Assembly: GCA_008363385.1 (NCBI GenBank)
Contig: RHKY01000001.1
Location: 1 to 64,000 of the forward strand
DNA: 64,000 nucleotides
Source of the DNA: Acidobacteriota bacterium
Lineage (GTDB): Bacteria; Acidobacteriota; Thermoanaerobaculia; UBA5066
Reading direction: 5' to 3'
Positions 1 through 8,089 of the stretch are shown in pieces (the stretch's first letter is position 1; every line of letters begins with the position of its first letter). Made by a program: the position numbers and the translations under genes. Under the pieces are notes generated by a model that had not been told where the DNA came from, searched no databases, and worked only from the letters and a program-made list of their open reading frames with translations.

Positions 1-125
1 GACGGGACTTCCACCCGCTGGAACCGCGGAGCCTGACGCGAAGCCTTCCTCCCACCTCAGCGTGAGCTGCTTCCCGTCTTCAGGACGCACCATCCCGCGG
101 ATGGTAGCCCGGGCGCGGGACCGCG

Positions 126-2516
126 CTACTTCTCCGTCGCCATCGGCAGGATCGAGCCGTCGCCGGTCCCCTCGCCGGGCCTCTCGCCGTCGTTCAGGAC
201 GCCGTAGGCGAGGAAGCGGCCGGAGCCGGTCGCCGAGGTCGTGGCGGTCCGCTCGACCTCGGCCCAGCCCTGGGAGATCCCGTGGGGCGTCAGGACCTGG
301 TCCAGCTGCTTGAACCCCAGCGGCGGGAGCGTCACCGTCACCGGCTCCTTCCTCGTCCCCGTCTCCCCGTCCACGATCGTCACCTTCAATGTCAGCGTGG
401 CGTCCGGCTCGGCGCTGACGAGGGCGAGGTTCGAGCGGACGCCGTTGCCCTGCCGCTGCCCCGCGACACGGACCTTCGACGCCTTCAGGTCGACGAGCGG
501 CGTCCCCGGGAGCGACACGCCGTACCCCTCCGGCGTCGCGACGCGGACGGAGGCCACTCCCGCGGCGGGCCGGCCCCTGTCGTCGAAGAAGCGGACGAGG
601 AGCGGCCCGACCCCGGGGCCCAGGCCGAGGTTCTCGTTTGCGTTGGCGACGATCCGCTGCTCGAGGAGGGCCAGGGGCACCCGCACGGTCCGGGGCGTGG
701 CACCGCCGGGCGCGAACGTGAGCTCCGCGGTCGCGGCCGAGCAGCAGGGGTTGGCGAGGACCAGCTCGCTCCGCCAGGAGCCGGTGTCGACGAGCGCCGG
801 GACGATCAGCTCGTGCGCGGGCTCGGCGGGCGAGAAGTACGTGCCGTCGTTCGTCGCGTTGTGGTTGACGACCGCATAGGCCCAGAACGGAGCCGGCGCG
901 TCGCCGACGCTCTCGACCTCCACCCAGCCCTGGGTGAACGGCGGCGTGCCGTCCGCCGACGCGAGGACCGAGTCGAGCTGCGTCCACTTCCTGGGGCCGA
1001 CGGAGACGTCGGGGAGGAAGGCGCGCCGCCCGGTGCCGTCGCCCGAGATCACCGTCACGGCGAGGAGGAGGGGAGCCGTCCGCGAGAGGTTGACGAAGGC
1101 GAGGTTGGTCCGGTCGGCGGCGTTCTGCCTCAGGCCGAAGAGGCGGAGCGTCGTCCCCACGGCCGAAGGGAGCGACTCCTGCCAGAGGGACGGGTAGGCC
1201 ACGCCCGCGCGGCCCGGCCCCGACGGGCTCGTCGTCCGCGCGAACGCCGTGAGCGCCCGCTGGGGGAGCGCGCCCTCCGTCTCGACCGACAGGATGCCGA
1301 CGTTCCCGGTCCCGGGGAAGGAGAAGCCCTTCGACCGGAGCCACGCGAGGACGTCGCCGACGACGAGCTGGCGGCCGGGAAGGAGTGATTCCGTTACGGA
1401 GGCCTCCGCGACGCCCGACTCCGGGCGGGAGGGGAGGTAGCGGAGCGTGACCGCCGCGGTGGACGTCCCCCCGTTGGAGACGACGAGGTCGGTGCCGTAG
1501 GGAACGCCGGAACCGCCGACGGTCCCGACGACGGCCGGGATCGCCTGCAGCATGGGGGGGAGGACGAACCTCGTCAGGGCGTGCGCGACGTTGTCGCCGA
1601 ACCAGAGCCCGCCGTCGGGGCCCACGACGATCTCGTTGGCGAACTTGGGTCCCGCGTGCGGGTAGAGGACGAGCGCGCCGTCGTCGGAGACGCGCGCGAG
1701 GCCGTCGGAGTGGGCGAACCACCCGGCGCCGTCCGGCCCCTCGACGACCCCGAGAGCCCACTTCGGCTCCAGGATCTCCACGGAGCGGAGGAGGCCGTTC
1801 CCGAAGAGGCGGACGAGGGAGCCCCTATCGCAGACCATGTCGGAGCAGTGTCGAACCGTGTACCAGGCGCCCCCGTCCGAGGCGCAGGCGAGCTCGGAGA
1901 GGATGTCGCCCGATTTCACCGCCGCCGGGATCTGGGTCGCCGCGTTCTCGCGCGACAGGCGAACGAGGTTCAGGCCCGACGTCATCCAGAGGTTCCCGTC
2001 GGGGCAGCCCCACATCCGCCCGGGGGACTGCGGCAACGACGTGTCGGAGTGCTTCCCGAGGGCTCGCCCGTCGGCCGCGTACCGGTAGAGGCCCGAGCCC
2101 CGCGACGTCCAGACCTCGCCGTTTCCGCGGCAGCCGAGCAGCAGCTCGCGGGTCCCCGGGGTCGCCTCCGGGTAGGTCACCGCCGGATCGCCGGCCCCGC
2201 GCCGGAAGAGGTAGGCCCCGGTGGCGCCCCAGAGGCTGCCGTCGGTCGCCGTGCAGATGTCTCGGGCCCAGTCGGGAGCGTAGCCGGGCGGTGCCCCGAG
2301 GGGGACCGGCTCGAAGCGGCCCGTGTCGGGCCGGAACAGGTAGGGCGGGAGCGAGCGGCCGCGCGTGAACGCGATCCCGTCCGGGGTCACCGCGAGCGCC
2401 TGGATCACCCCGGTGTCGCCGAGGGGAAAGGCCTCGAACCGCTGCCCGAGGCCCGCGCCGGGCAGGAGGCCGAGGAGGCCGAGGAGGCCGAGGAGGAGGA
2501 GCCTTGTCCCGCGCAC
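126..2516 (-). CDS. secreted beta-propeller protein with tandem C-terminal modules (paralogue 1)
   Basis: Predicted exported protein of about 796 residues, molecular function unknown. The GTG start at 2516 is chosen because it directly precedes a signal-peptide core (LLLLGLLGLLGLLPG) and lies 14 bases after the stop of the upstream paralogue; the frame upstream of it is only a shadow of that neighbour. There is no convincing Shine-Dalgarno. Residues about 25-330 carry repeated D-G-x-L-W motifs (DGSLWG, DGNLWM, DGGLWFGD), as in virginiamycin-B-lyase or two-component-regulator propellers. The C-terminal 450 residues consist of four related beta-rich modules in an alternating order, each built around a S-N-L-A-L-V-N-like strand, ending in GEGTGDGSILPMATEK. 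It is nearly collinear with the gene at 2531-5011, so this is a tandem duplication. A lyase activity is not supported. Confidence 0.85.
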   Translation of the reverse strand: MRGTRLLLLGLLGLLGLLPGAGLGQRFEAFPLGDTGVIQALAVTPDGIAFTRGRSLPPYLFRPDTGRFEPVPLGAPPGYAPDWARDICTATDGSLWGATGAYLFRRGAGDPAVTYPEATPGTRELLLGCRGNGEVWTSRGSGLYRYAADGRALGKHSDTSLPQSPGRMWGCPDGNLWMTSGLNLVRLSRENAATQIPAAVKSGDILSELACASDGGAWYTVRHCSDMVCDRGSLVRLFGNGLLRSVEILEPKWALGVVEGPDGAGWFAHSDGLARVSDDGALVLYPHAGPKFANEIVVGPDGGLWFGDNVAHALTRFVLPPMLQAIPAVVGTVGGSGVPYGTDLVVSNGGTSTAAVTLRYLPSRPESGVAEASVTESLLPGRQLVVGDVLAWLRSKGFSFPGTGNVGILSVETEGALPQRALTAFARTTSPSGPGRAGVAYPSLWQESLPSAVGTTLRLFGLRQNAADRTNLAFVNLSRTAPLLLAVTVISGDGTGRRAFLPDVSVGPRKWTQLDSVLASADGTPPFTQGWVEVESVGDAPAPFWAYAVVNHNATNDGTYFSPAEPAHELIVPALVDTGSWRSELVLANPCCSAATAELTFAPGGATPRTVRVPLALLEQRIVANANENLGLGPGVGPLLVRFFDDRGRPAAGVASVRVATPEGYGVSLPGTPLVDLKASKVRVAGQRQGNGVRSNLALVSAEPDATLTLKVTIVDGETGTRKEPVTVTLPPLGFKQLDQVLTPHGISQGWAEVERTATTSATGSGRFLAYGVLNDGERPGEGTGDGSILPMATEK
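2464..2490. repeat. 9-bp tandem repeat x3 inside a signal peptide
   Basis: Three perfect copies of AGGAGGCCG in the + strand, followed by a partial copy. On the coding (minus) strand they encode three successive G-L-L units of the signal peptide of the 126-2516 gene. Such in-frame repeats can change copy number by slippage without breaking the frame. Confidence 0.8.
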
Positions 2517-2530
2517 GTTCCGTCGCCGTC

Positions 2531-5011
2531 CTACTTCTCGGTGGCCATCGGCAGGATGGAGCCGTCGCCCGTCCCCTCGCCGGGCCGCTCGCCGTCGTTG
2601 AGGACGCCGTAGGCCAGGAACCGTCCTGAGCCGGTCGAAGATGTCGTGGCGGTCCGCTCGACCTCGGCCCAGCCCTGGGCGACCCCGTAGGGCGCCAGCA
2701 CCTGGTCCAGCTGGCGGAAGCCGAGCGGCGGGAGCGTCACCGCCATCGGCTCCTTCCGCATCCCCGTCTCCCCGTCCACCACTGTCACCTTCAGCGTCAG
2801 CGTGGCGTCCGTCTCGGCGTTGACGAGGGCGAGGTTCGAGCGGACGCCGTTCCCCTGCCGGAGGCCCGCGACGCGGACCTTCGACGCCTTCAGGTCGGCA
2901 AGCGGAGTCCCCGGGAGCGACACGCCGTACCGGTCCGGCGTCGCGATGCGGACGGATGCGACTCCCGCGGCGGGCCGGCCCCTCTCGTCGACGAAGCGGA
3001 CGAGGAGAGGTCCGACGCCGGGCCCCAGGCCGAGCGCCTCGTTCGCTCCGGGGAGGATCCGCTGCTCCAGCAGGTCCAGCGTCAGAGCCGCCGCGCGCGT
3101 GGGGGCACCCTCCGGGGCGAAGGTCAGCTCCGCGTTCACCGGCGCGCAGTCGGGGTTGGCGAGGACCAGCTCGCTCCGGTACGCGCCGGTGTCGACGAGG
3201 GCCGGGAGGATCAGCTCCGACGAGGGCTCGGAGGGGGCGAGGTACGAGCCGTCGTTGGTGGCGTTGTCGTTGACGACGGCGTAGGCGGCGAAGGGAGCGC
3301 CGTCCTCGCCGAGGCTCTCCACCTCGGCCCAGCCCTGGGAGAAGCCCCCGCCGGGAGCCGCCGCGAGGACCGAGTCGAGCTGGGTCCACTTTCCCGGGGC
3401 GAGGAAGACGTCGGGGAGGTAGGCCCGTGCCCCGGTGCCGTCGCCCGAGAAGACGGTGACCGCGAGCCGGAGCGGGGCGGTCCGGGAGACGTTCACGAGG
3501 GCGAGGTTCGACCGGTCGGCGGCGTCCTGCCGGAGGCCGAAGAGGCGGAGCCGGCTCCCGGCCTCGTCCGGGAGGGACTCCTGCCACAGGGCGGGGAAGG
3601 CCACCCCCGACCGGCCGGGGCCGGAAGGGCTGGTGGTCCGGGCGATCGCGGTGATCCCGCGCCTCGGGACCGGCCCCTCCGACTCGATCGAGAGCGTCCC
3701 GACGTTCCCCGTCTCCGGGATCGGGAACCCCTTCGACCGGAACCACGCGAACGCGTCGTCGAGGACGAGCTGATGTCCGGGGGCGAGCGGCACGGTGGCG
3801 ACCGCCTCCTCCGCCACCGACGCCGGCCGCGAGGGGACGTACCGAAGCGTGACCGACGCCGGGGCCGATCCCCAGTTGGCGACCGAGAGGTCGGAGGTGT
3901 AGAGGACGCCGGAGGCTCCGCGGGTGCCGACCAGGGCGGGGACGGTCTGCGCGAAGGGCGGGAGGACGAACTTCGTCAGGCCACCGGCGCCACCGTCCGG
4001 GAACCAGAGGTTACCGTCGCGACCCAGGAGGATTGATTCTCCCCACCGCTTCTGCGCGTCCTTGAAGTGGGTCATCCGTCCCCGGTCGTCGACGCTGCTG
4101 ACGCCCGCGAACTCCGTGAACCAGGCGGTGCCGTCGGAGGCTTCGACGATGGCGGTCGCGAAGTAGGGCTCCGGTGTCTCGAAGACGCTCTGCTTGCCGT
4201 CCCCGCGGAGCCTCACGACCCACGTGGCGTAGCAGTTGCTCCCGAAGGGGTCGGACGTGCAGAACCACAACGTGTACCAGGCGCCGCCGTCCGAGGAGCA
4301 CGCGAGGTCGCGGACGTAGCTGTATCCGTCTCCGAAGCCGCGGGGAACAGCGAAGAGACGGGCGCTGTCGTCGGGTGACAACCTGGCGAGGACGCCGCTC
4401 CAGTCGTAACTCCAGAGATTGCCGTCCGGACATCCCCACAGCCGGCGGCCCGGCGCCGGGATGAGGGGATGCGAGAAGTCCCCCAAGAGGCGCCCGTCGG
4501 CCGAATATCGGTAGAAACGGTGGCTCTGCGCGGTCCAGACCTCCCCGGTCCCTCGGCAGCCGAGCGGCATGACCCAGGGTCCGGAAACCGGGGGCGGGTA
4601 GGTCACGTCCGCGTCTCCCGCCGCCCGGCGGATCAGGTAATACCCGATCTGCCCCCAGAGGCTGCCGTCGGACGCGACGCACGCGGAGCCGACGTTGGCG
4701 GGACGGTACCCCGGGGGCGCCGAGTAGGGGATCCCCTCGAACTGCTTCGTGTCCAGGCGGAAGAGGGAGAGCCACGGAACGGTCCAGCTCCCGAAGAGGT
4801 AGATCCCGTCCTCGTTCTCGGCCAGACCGGATGCCGACTGGAACTCCGGGTACGGGAAGGTCTCGAACCGCTGCGCGAGGCCCGCGCCCGGCGCGAGGAG
4901 GAGCACCGCGAGCGCGAGCCGGGACACCCTTGCCCGGGGCCGGGTCGAACCCACGGCGGGCCGCCCGCGGGCTTCCGTTCGCGACCTGGATCCTCCGGCC
5001 GGCAGCCTCAT
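2531..5011 (-). CDS. secreted beta-propeller protein with tandem C-terminal modules (paralogue 2)
   Basis: Predicted exported protein of 826 residues, function unknown, paralogous to the gene just downstream. The ATG at 5011 has a GGGGGAGAGG tract about six bases upstream, which supports it; this gives a long basic n-region before the hydrophobic core LALAVLLLAPGAGLAQ (a GTG at 4927 would give a shorter leader). Residues about 50-330 form an N-terminal propeller with DGSLWG, DGNLWS and DGNLWF repeats. Residues about 345-826 contain four repeated modules arranged A-B-C-D, where A resembles C (VPALVGT, LPALVDT) and B resembles D (LRQDAADRSNLALVN, LRQGNGVRSNLALVN); module ends carry FAAYAVVNDNATNDG and FLAYGVLNDGERPGEG. 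Cotranscription with the downstream paralogue is likely. The modules look like a surface or secretion appendage, which is inference. Confidence 0.87.
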   Translation of the reverse strand: MRLPAGGSRSRTEARGRPAVGSTRPRARVSRLALAVLLLAPGAGLAQRFETFPYPEFQSASGLAENEDGIYLFGSWTVPWLSLFRLDTKQFEGIPYSAPPGYRPANVGSACVASDGSLWGQIGYYLIRRAAGDADVTYPPPVSGPWVMPLGCRGTGEVWTAQSHRFYRYSADGRLLGDFSHPLIPAPGRRLWGCPDGNLWSYDWSGVLARLSPDDSARLFAVPRGFGDGYSYVRDLACSSDGGAWYTLWFCTSDPFGSNCYATWVVRLRGDGKQSVFETPEPYFATAIVEASDGTAWFTEFAGVSSVDDRGRMTHFKDAQKRWGESILLGRDGNLWFPDGGAGGLTKFVLPPFAQTVPALVGTRGASGVLYTSDLSVANWGSAPASVTLRYVPSRPASVAEEAVATVPLAPGHQLVLDDAFAWFRSKGFPIPETGNVGTLSIESEGPVPRRGITAIARTTSPSGPGRSGVAFPALWQESLPDEAGSRLRLFGLRQDAADRSNLALVNVSRTAPLRLAVTVFSGDGTGARAYLPDVFLAPGKWTQLDSVLAAAPGGGFSQGWAEVESLGEDGAPFAAYAVVNDNATNDGSYLAPSEPSSELILPALVDTGAYRSELVLANPDCAPVNAELTFAPEGAPTRAAALTLDLLEQRILPGANEALGLGPGVGPLLVRFVDERGRPAAGVASVRIATPDRYGVSLPGTPLADLKASKVRVAGLRQGNGVRSNLALVNAETDATLTLKVTVVDGETGMRKEPMAVTLPPLGFRQLDQVLAPYGVAQGWAEVERTATTSSTGSGRFLAYGVLNDGERPGEGTGDGSILPMATEK

Positions 5012-5114
5012 CGCGCACCTCTCCCCCTCGGGTACTGTCGGGAGCTACGCCGATCTTACGTCCGGCGGATTGATTTGAGGCGCGAGGGGATCGCCGGGCG
5101 GTCCCGCCCGGGTC

Positions 5115-6293
5115 TCAGTACCCCCTCTGGGCGGCGCGGACCGCGGCGAGGTTTGCGAGGACCTCGGGGACCGAGTCGCCTCCGGTCTTCTCCAGGAGGG
5201 CGTCGGCGAGGACGAAGGCGAGCATCGCCTCGGCGATGACGCCGCAGGCCGGGACGGCCGTCACGTCCGAGCGCTCGTACTGGGCGCGGTGCGGCTCCTT
5301 CGTCTCGACGTCGACGGAGGGGAGCCCGTCGCGGAGCGTAGAGATCGGCTTCTGGAAGAGCGTGACGAGGAGGTCCTCGCCGTTCGTCATCCCGCCCTCC
5401 AGGCCCCCCGACCGGTTCGAGGTCCGGTAGAAGCCGCGGTCCCTCTCCCAGGCGATCGGGTCGTGGGCGCGCGAGCCCGGGCGGTAGGCGTTGGCGACGC
5501 CGTCCCCGATCGAGACCGCCTTCACCGCGGGGATGGAGAGGATCGCCTGCGCGATCCGGCCGTCCAGCTTCCGCTCCCAGGAGACGTGCGAGCCGAGGCC
5601 CGCCGGGAGGCCGCGGGCGCCGACGAGGACCGTCCCGCCGAGCGTGTCGCCCGCCTTCCGAGCCTCGTCCACCGCGGTCGCCATCGCGGGCTCGACCGCG
5701 CGGTCCACAGCCCGGAAGGGCGACGTCTCCTCGACGGCCGACAGGTGCGCGAACCCGAACCCCTCCGAGGGCTCCGGGACGCCCACCCCGCCGACGGAGA
5801 GGACGCCGCTCCTGACCTCGATCCCGCAGGCGCGCAGCAGGGCCTTGCAGACCGCCCCCGCCGCCACGCGCGCGGCCGTCTCGCGGGCGCTCGCCCTCTC
5901 CAGGACGTCGCGCAGGTCGCGCCGGCCGTACTTCATCCCGCCGGCGAGGTCGGCGTGCCCCGGGCGCGGCCAGGTCAGGCGGCGCTTCGCCGCCGCCTCG
6001 GGGTCGATCGAGAGCGGGCCCATCACCTGCTCCCAGACGGCGTGGTCGCGGTTCTCGACCTCCATCGAGACGGGCGACCCGAGCGTCTCGCCCCCGCGCA
6101 GCCCTCCGGTGAACCGGACGGCGTCGCGCTCGATCTGCATCCGGCCGCCCCGCCCGTACCCGTGCTGGCGGCGGGCGAGGTCGCGGTCCACGTCGGCCGG
6201 GTCGACGCGGAGCCCGGCCGGGAGGCCCGAGAGGACGGCCGTCAGGAGCGGCCCGTGCGATTCGCCGGCGGTGACGAGCGAGAGGGGAGCCAT
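5115..6293 (-). CDS. aroC: chorismate synthase
   Basis: Catalyses the last shikimate-pathway step, conversion of 5-enolpyruvylshikimate-3-phosphate to chorismate with reduced FMN, in the cytoplasm. The 392-residue length is normal for the family. Visible signatures are G-E-S-H-G at residues 10-14 (the conserved first histidine is H13), RRQHGYGRG at 41-49, the phosphate/FMN-binding R-P-G-H-A-D-L near 110-116, and R-x-S-A-R-E-T-A near 133-140. The ATG at 6293 is the natural start, and a TAGACT box lies six bases upstream, so the transcript may be leaderless. No other shikimate gene is adjacent; it sits between two secreted-protein genes on the same strand. Confidence 0.97.
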   Translation of the reverse strand: MAPLSLVTAGESHGPLLTAVLSGLPAGLRVDPADVDRDLARRQHGYGRGGRMQIERDAVRFTGGLRGGETLGSPVSMEVENRDHAVWEQVMGPLSIDPEAAAKRRLTWPRPGHADLAGGMKYGRRDLRDVLERASARETAARVAAGAVCKALLRACGIEVRSGVLSVGGVGVPEPSEGFGFAHLSAVEETSPFRAVDRAVEPAMATAVDEARKAGDTLGGTVLVGARGLPAGLGSHVSWERKLDGRIAQAILSIPAVKAVSIGDGVANAYRPGSRAHDPIAWERDRGFYRTSNRSGGLEGGMTNGEDLLVTLFQKPISTLRDGLPSVDVETKEPHRAQYERSDVTAVPACGVIAEAMLAFVLADALLEKTGGDSVPEVLANLAAVRAAQRGY

Positions 6294-6299
6294 GCCGCG

Positions 6300-6305
6300 A
6301 GTCTA
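6300..6305 (-). promoter_or_regulatory. candidate -10 box for aroC
   Basis: TAGACT on the minus strand, six bases upstream of the aroC ATG. No convincing -35 element is visible. It belongs to a recurrent class of such boxes placed just before starts in this window. Confidence 0.35.
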
Positions 6306-6316
6306 CCGGCCCGGCC

Positions 6317-7996
6317 TCACGGGGCGTTCACGAGGAAACCGGGGCTCTGGACCTGGACCGTGGTCGGGAGGCCGAGCGACGCCGCGGTGACGACGGCCTC
6401 CATCTCCGCCTCGCCGAGTGTCCGGTCGAGCCGGTCGTGGACGGCGCGCCGGACCGTGGCGACGCCCTTGTCGAAGACGTGGGCGAACGTCCAGTACTTC
6501 CCGGTCCCTGCGTCGAAGTGCCCGGCCCCGACCCCGCCCGTCCCCTTCGTCAGGTCGCCGAGCCGCGTGTAGGAGCCGCGCAGGGACGCCGACGTCCAGA
6601 CGGACATCGAAGGGCCGTGCGAGACGTAGCAGACCCAGCGGGTGCCGTCCGGGAAGACGTCGGGGTCCGAGGCTCCGAGGTACGCCTGGCCCGCTCCGGC
6701 GGTGAGCGAGACCCGGTCCCCGGTGTCGAGCGTGAAGGCCGCCCCGTCGCTCCCCTCCACTTCCGTCGCCGAGCCGAACCGTTTGACGCAGGCCGTCCCG
6801 GCCGGGCAGCCGGCGGGGTCGGAGCCCGGCGTCCCGCGGAGGAAGAAGAGCGCGATCCGCCCCTCTTCGTCGACGACGGGAGACGGGTCGACGTACCCGT
6901 CCGGCAGCCCGGAGACCGTCACCGGGACCGGGACCTCCTGGACGCCGGTGTCCAGGTGCCACCTCACGAGCCGGCCCGGCGTGTAGAGGTAGAGCGTCGC
7001 GCCGCGCCGGACGGCGTCGGGGACGGAGCCCGGGTACGGCGTGAAGCCCGCGACCAGGCGCCAGCCCCGCCCGTCGTCGCTCTCGGCCAGGCCCACCGTG
7101 TGGTTCCGCGGATCCTGGCAAGCCGTCGTGGCCGCGTCGCAGGTGTGGAGGGGCATCAGGTAACGCCCCGCCGGCCCCGCCGCGCCTCCCGCGCGCGGGT
7201 CGGCCTGCGCGGAGACCCACGAGGCGTCGCCGGTCCTCTGGTCGATCTCCGTCGCCCAGGCCAGGACAGGCGACGGGAGGCGGCAGCAGTCGGCGGCGGG
7301 GCAGCCGCAGACGTCGGCCGAGGCGGTCGCGGTCACCTCGACGAGCCCCCCGTTCGGGAGGTGGTGGCCGGCGAAGAGGTCGTCGAGCTGGCCGTGCCCG
7401 AGCGGGGGGAGGTCGACAGCCCGTTCCGAGACGACGGCGCCGGTGGCCGCGTCGCGGGCGACGAACGTCGCGCGGGCGCCGGTCGTCGAGGGGTTCAACG
7501 CCCCGGCGTTCGTCCGGAAGTCCGAGGGGCCCTGCGGGCTCCCCGCCAGCAGAAGCGACGACGCGAGCGCGGACTCGGCGGGAAAGACGGGGACCGCCAC
7601 GCCGTACGTCCCGCCGGAGCTGCCCGGTGTCCCGGTGCGCGAGGTGGCGAGGAAGTCGCCGTCCGCGCGCAGCCGGATCCCGCCGCGCCCCGAGGCGCCG
7701 AGGAGGCCGCCGACCAAGTCCGAGAGCGTGACCGCGCGGCGGGAGGGGACCTCGACGCTCACCTCCGGAGCGCTTCGCCCGTCGCGGCCTTCCGGGAGGA
7801 AGGCCACCCTCACCGTCAGCGGACGGTCCGCGCTCGGGTTGAAGAGCGTGACGGACGTCGTCCAGTAGGTCCCGCCCAGTCCCGCGGAGCTCGCGCCCGA
7901 GGGGACGTACCGCACGACCTCGGCCGCCGGGGCGCTCGCCGTGACGAGGAGGAACAGGGCCGGGAGGGGGCCGGCTGGCCGGACGACGACTCGCAT
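6317..7996 (-). CDS. secreted protein with N-terminal Ig-like modules and a GH43-like C-terminal region
   Basis: Exported protein of about 559 residues, function unknown. Start: GGAGG precedes the ATG at 7996 by five bases, whereas the GTG at 8002 would have no spacing, so 7996 is preferred. A signal peptide (LPALFLLVTASAPAA) is followed by two beta-rich modules (about 25-230) of the kind in the two propeller paralogues: VRYVPSG, WTTSVTLFNPS, LPPLGHGQLDDLF, VLAWATEIDQRTGDAS. Residues about 235-540 look like a five-bladed propeller of the GH43/GH32 fold type (DPSPVVDEEGRIALFF, ASDPDVFPDGTRWVCYVSHG), but no catalytic triad can be assigned safely. Several Cys residues (CGCPAADCC) suggest disulfides or a bound metal in the periplasm. 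It could be a carbohydrate-binding or degrading protein; this is weak inference. Confidence 0.78.
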   Translation of the reverse strand: MRVVVRPAGPLPALFLLVTASAPAAEVVRYVPSGASSAGLGGTYWTTSVTLFNPSADRPLTVRVAFLPEGRDGRSAPEVSVEVPSRRAVTLSDLVGGLLGASGRGGIRLRADGDFLATSRTGTPGSSGGTYGVAVPVFPAESALASSLLLAGSPQGPSDFRTNAGALNPSTTGARATFVARDAATGAVVSERAVDLPPLGHGQLDDLFAGHHLPNGGLVEVTATASADVCGCPAADCCRLPSPVLAWATEIDQRTGDASWVSAQADPRAGGAAGPAGRYLMPLHTCDAATTACQDPRNHTVGLAESDDGRGWRLVAGFTPYPGSVPDAVRRGATLYLYTPGRLVRWHLDTGVQEVPVPVTVSGLPDGYVDPSPVVDEEGRIALFFLRGTPGSDPAGCPAGTACVKRFGSATEVEGSDGAAFTLDTGDRVSLTAGAGQAYLGASDPDVFPDGTRWVCYVSHGPSMSVWTSASLRGSYTRLGDLTKGTGGVGAGHFDAGTGKYWTFAHVFDKGVATVRRAVHDRLDRTLGEAEMEAVVTAASLGLPTTVQVQSPGFLVNAP

Positions 7997-8089
7997 GGGC
8001 ACCTCCGCTCGGAGGGTAATGCCGCCAGGGGGCGTCCCCTTTCACCGGCCCGGGGGCCGGGGCGGGCCGTCGCCACGGCCCGAGGCGCC

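Noticed and set aside
1-125. A gene or terminator at the left edge
   Set aside because: Too short; no motif, and only weak inverted sequences around GTAGC and GCTAC.
126-3746. One 1206-codon minus-strand gene covering both propeller paralogues
   Set aside because: Upstream of 2516 this frame is the wrong frame of the second paralogue and lacks motifs; the signal peptide begins at 2516.
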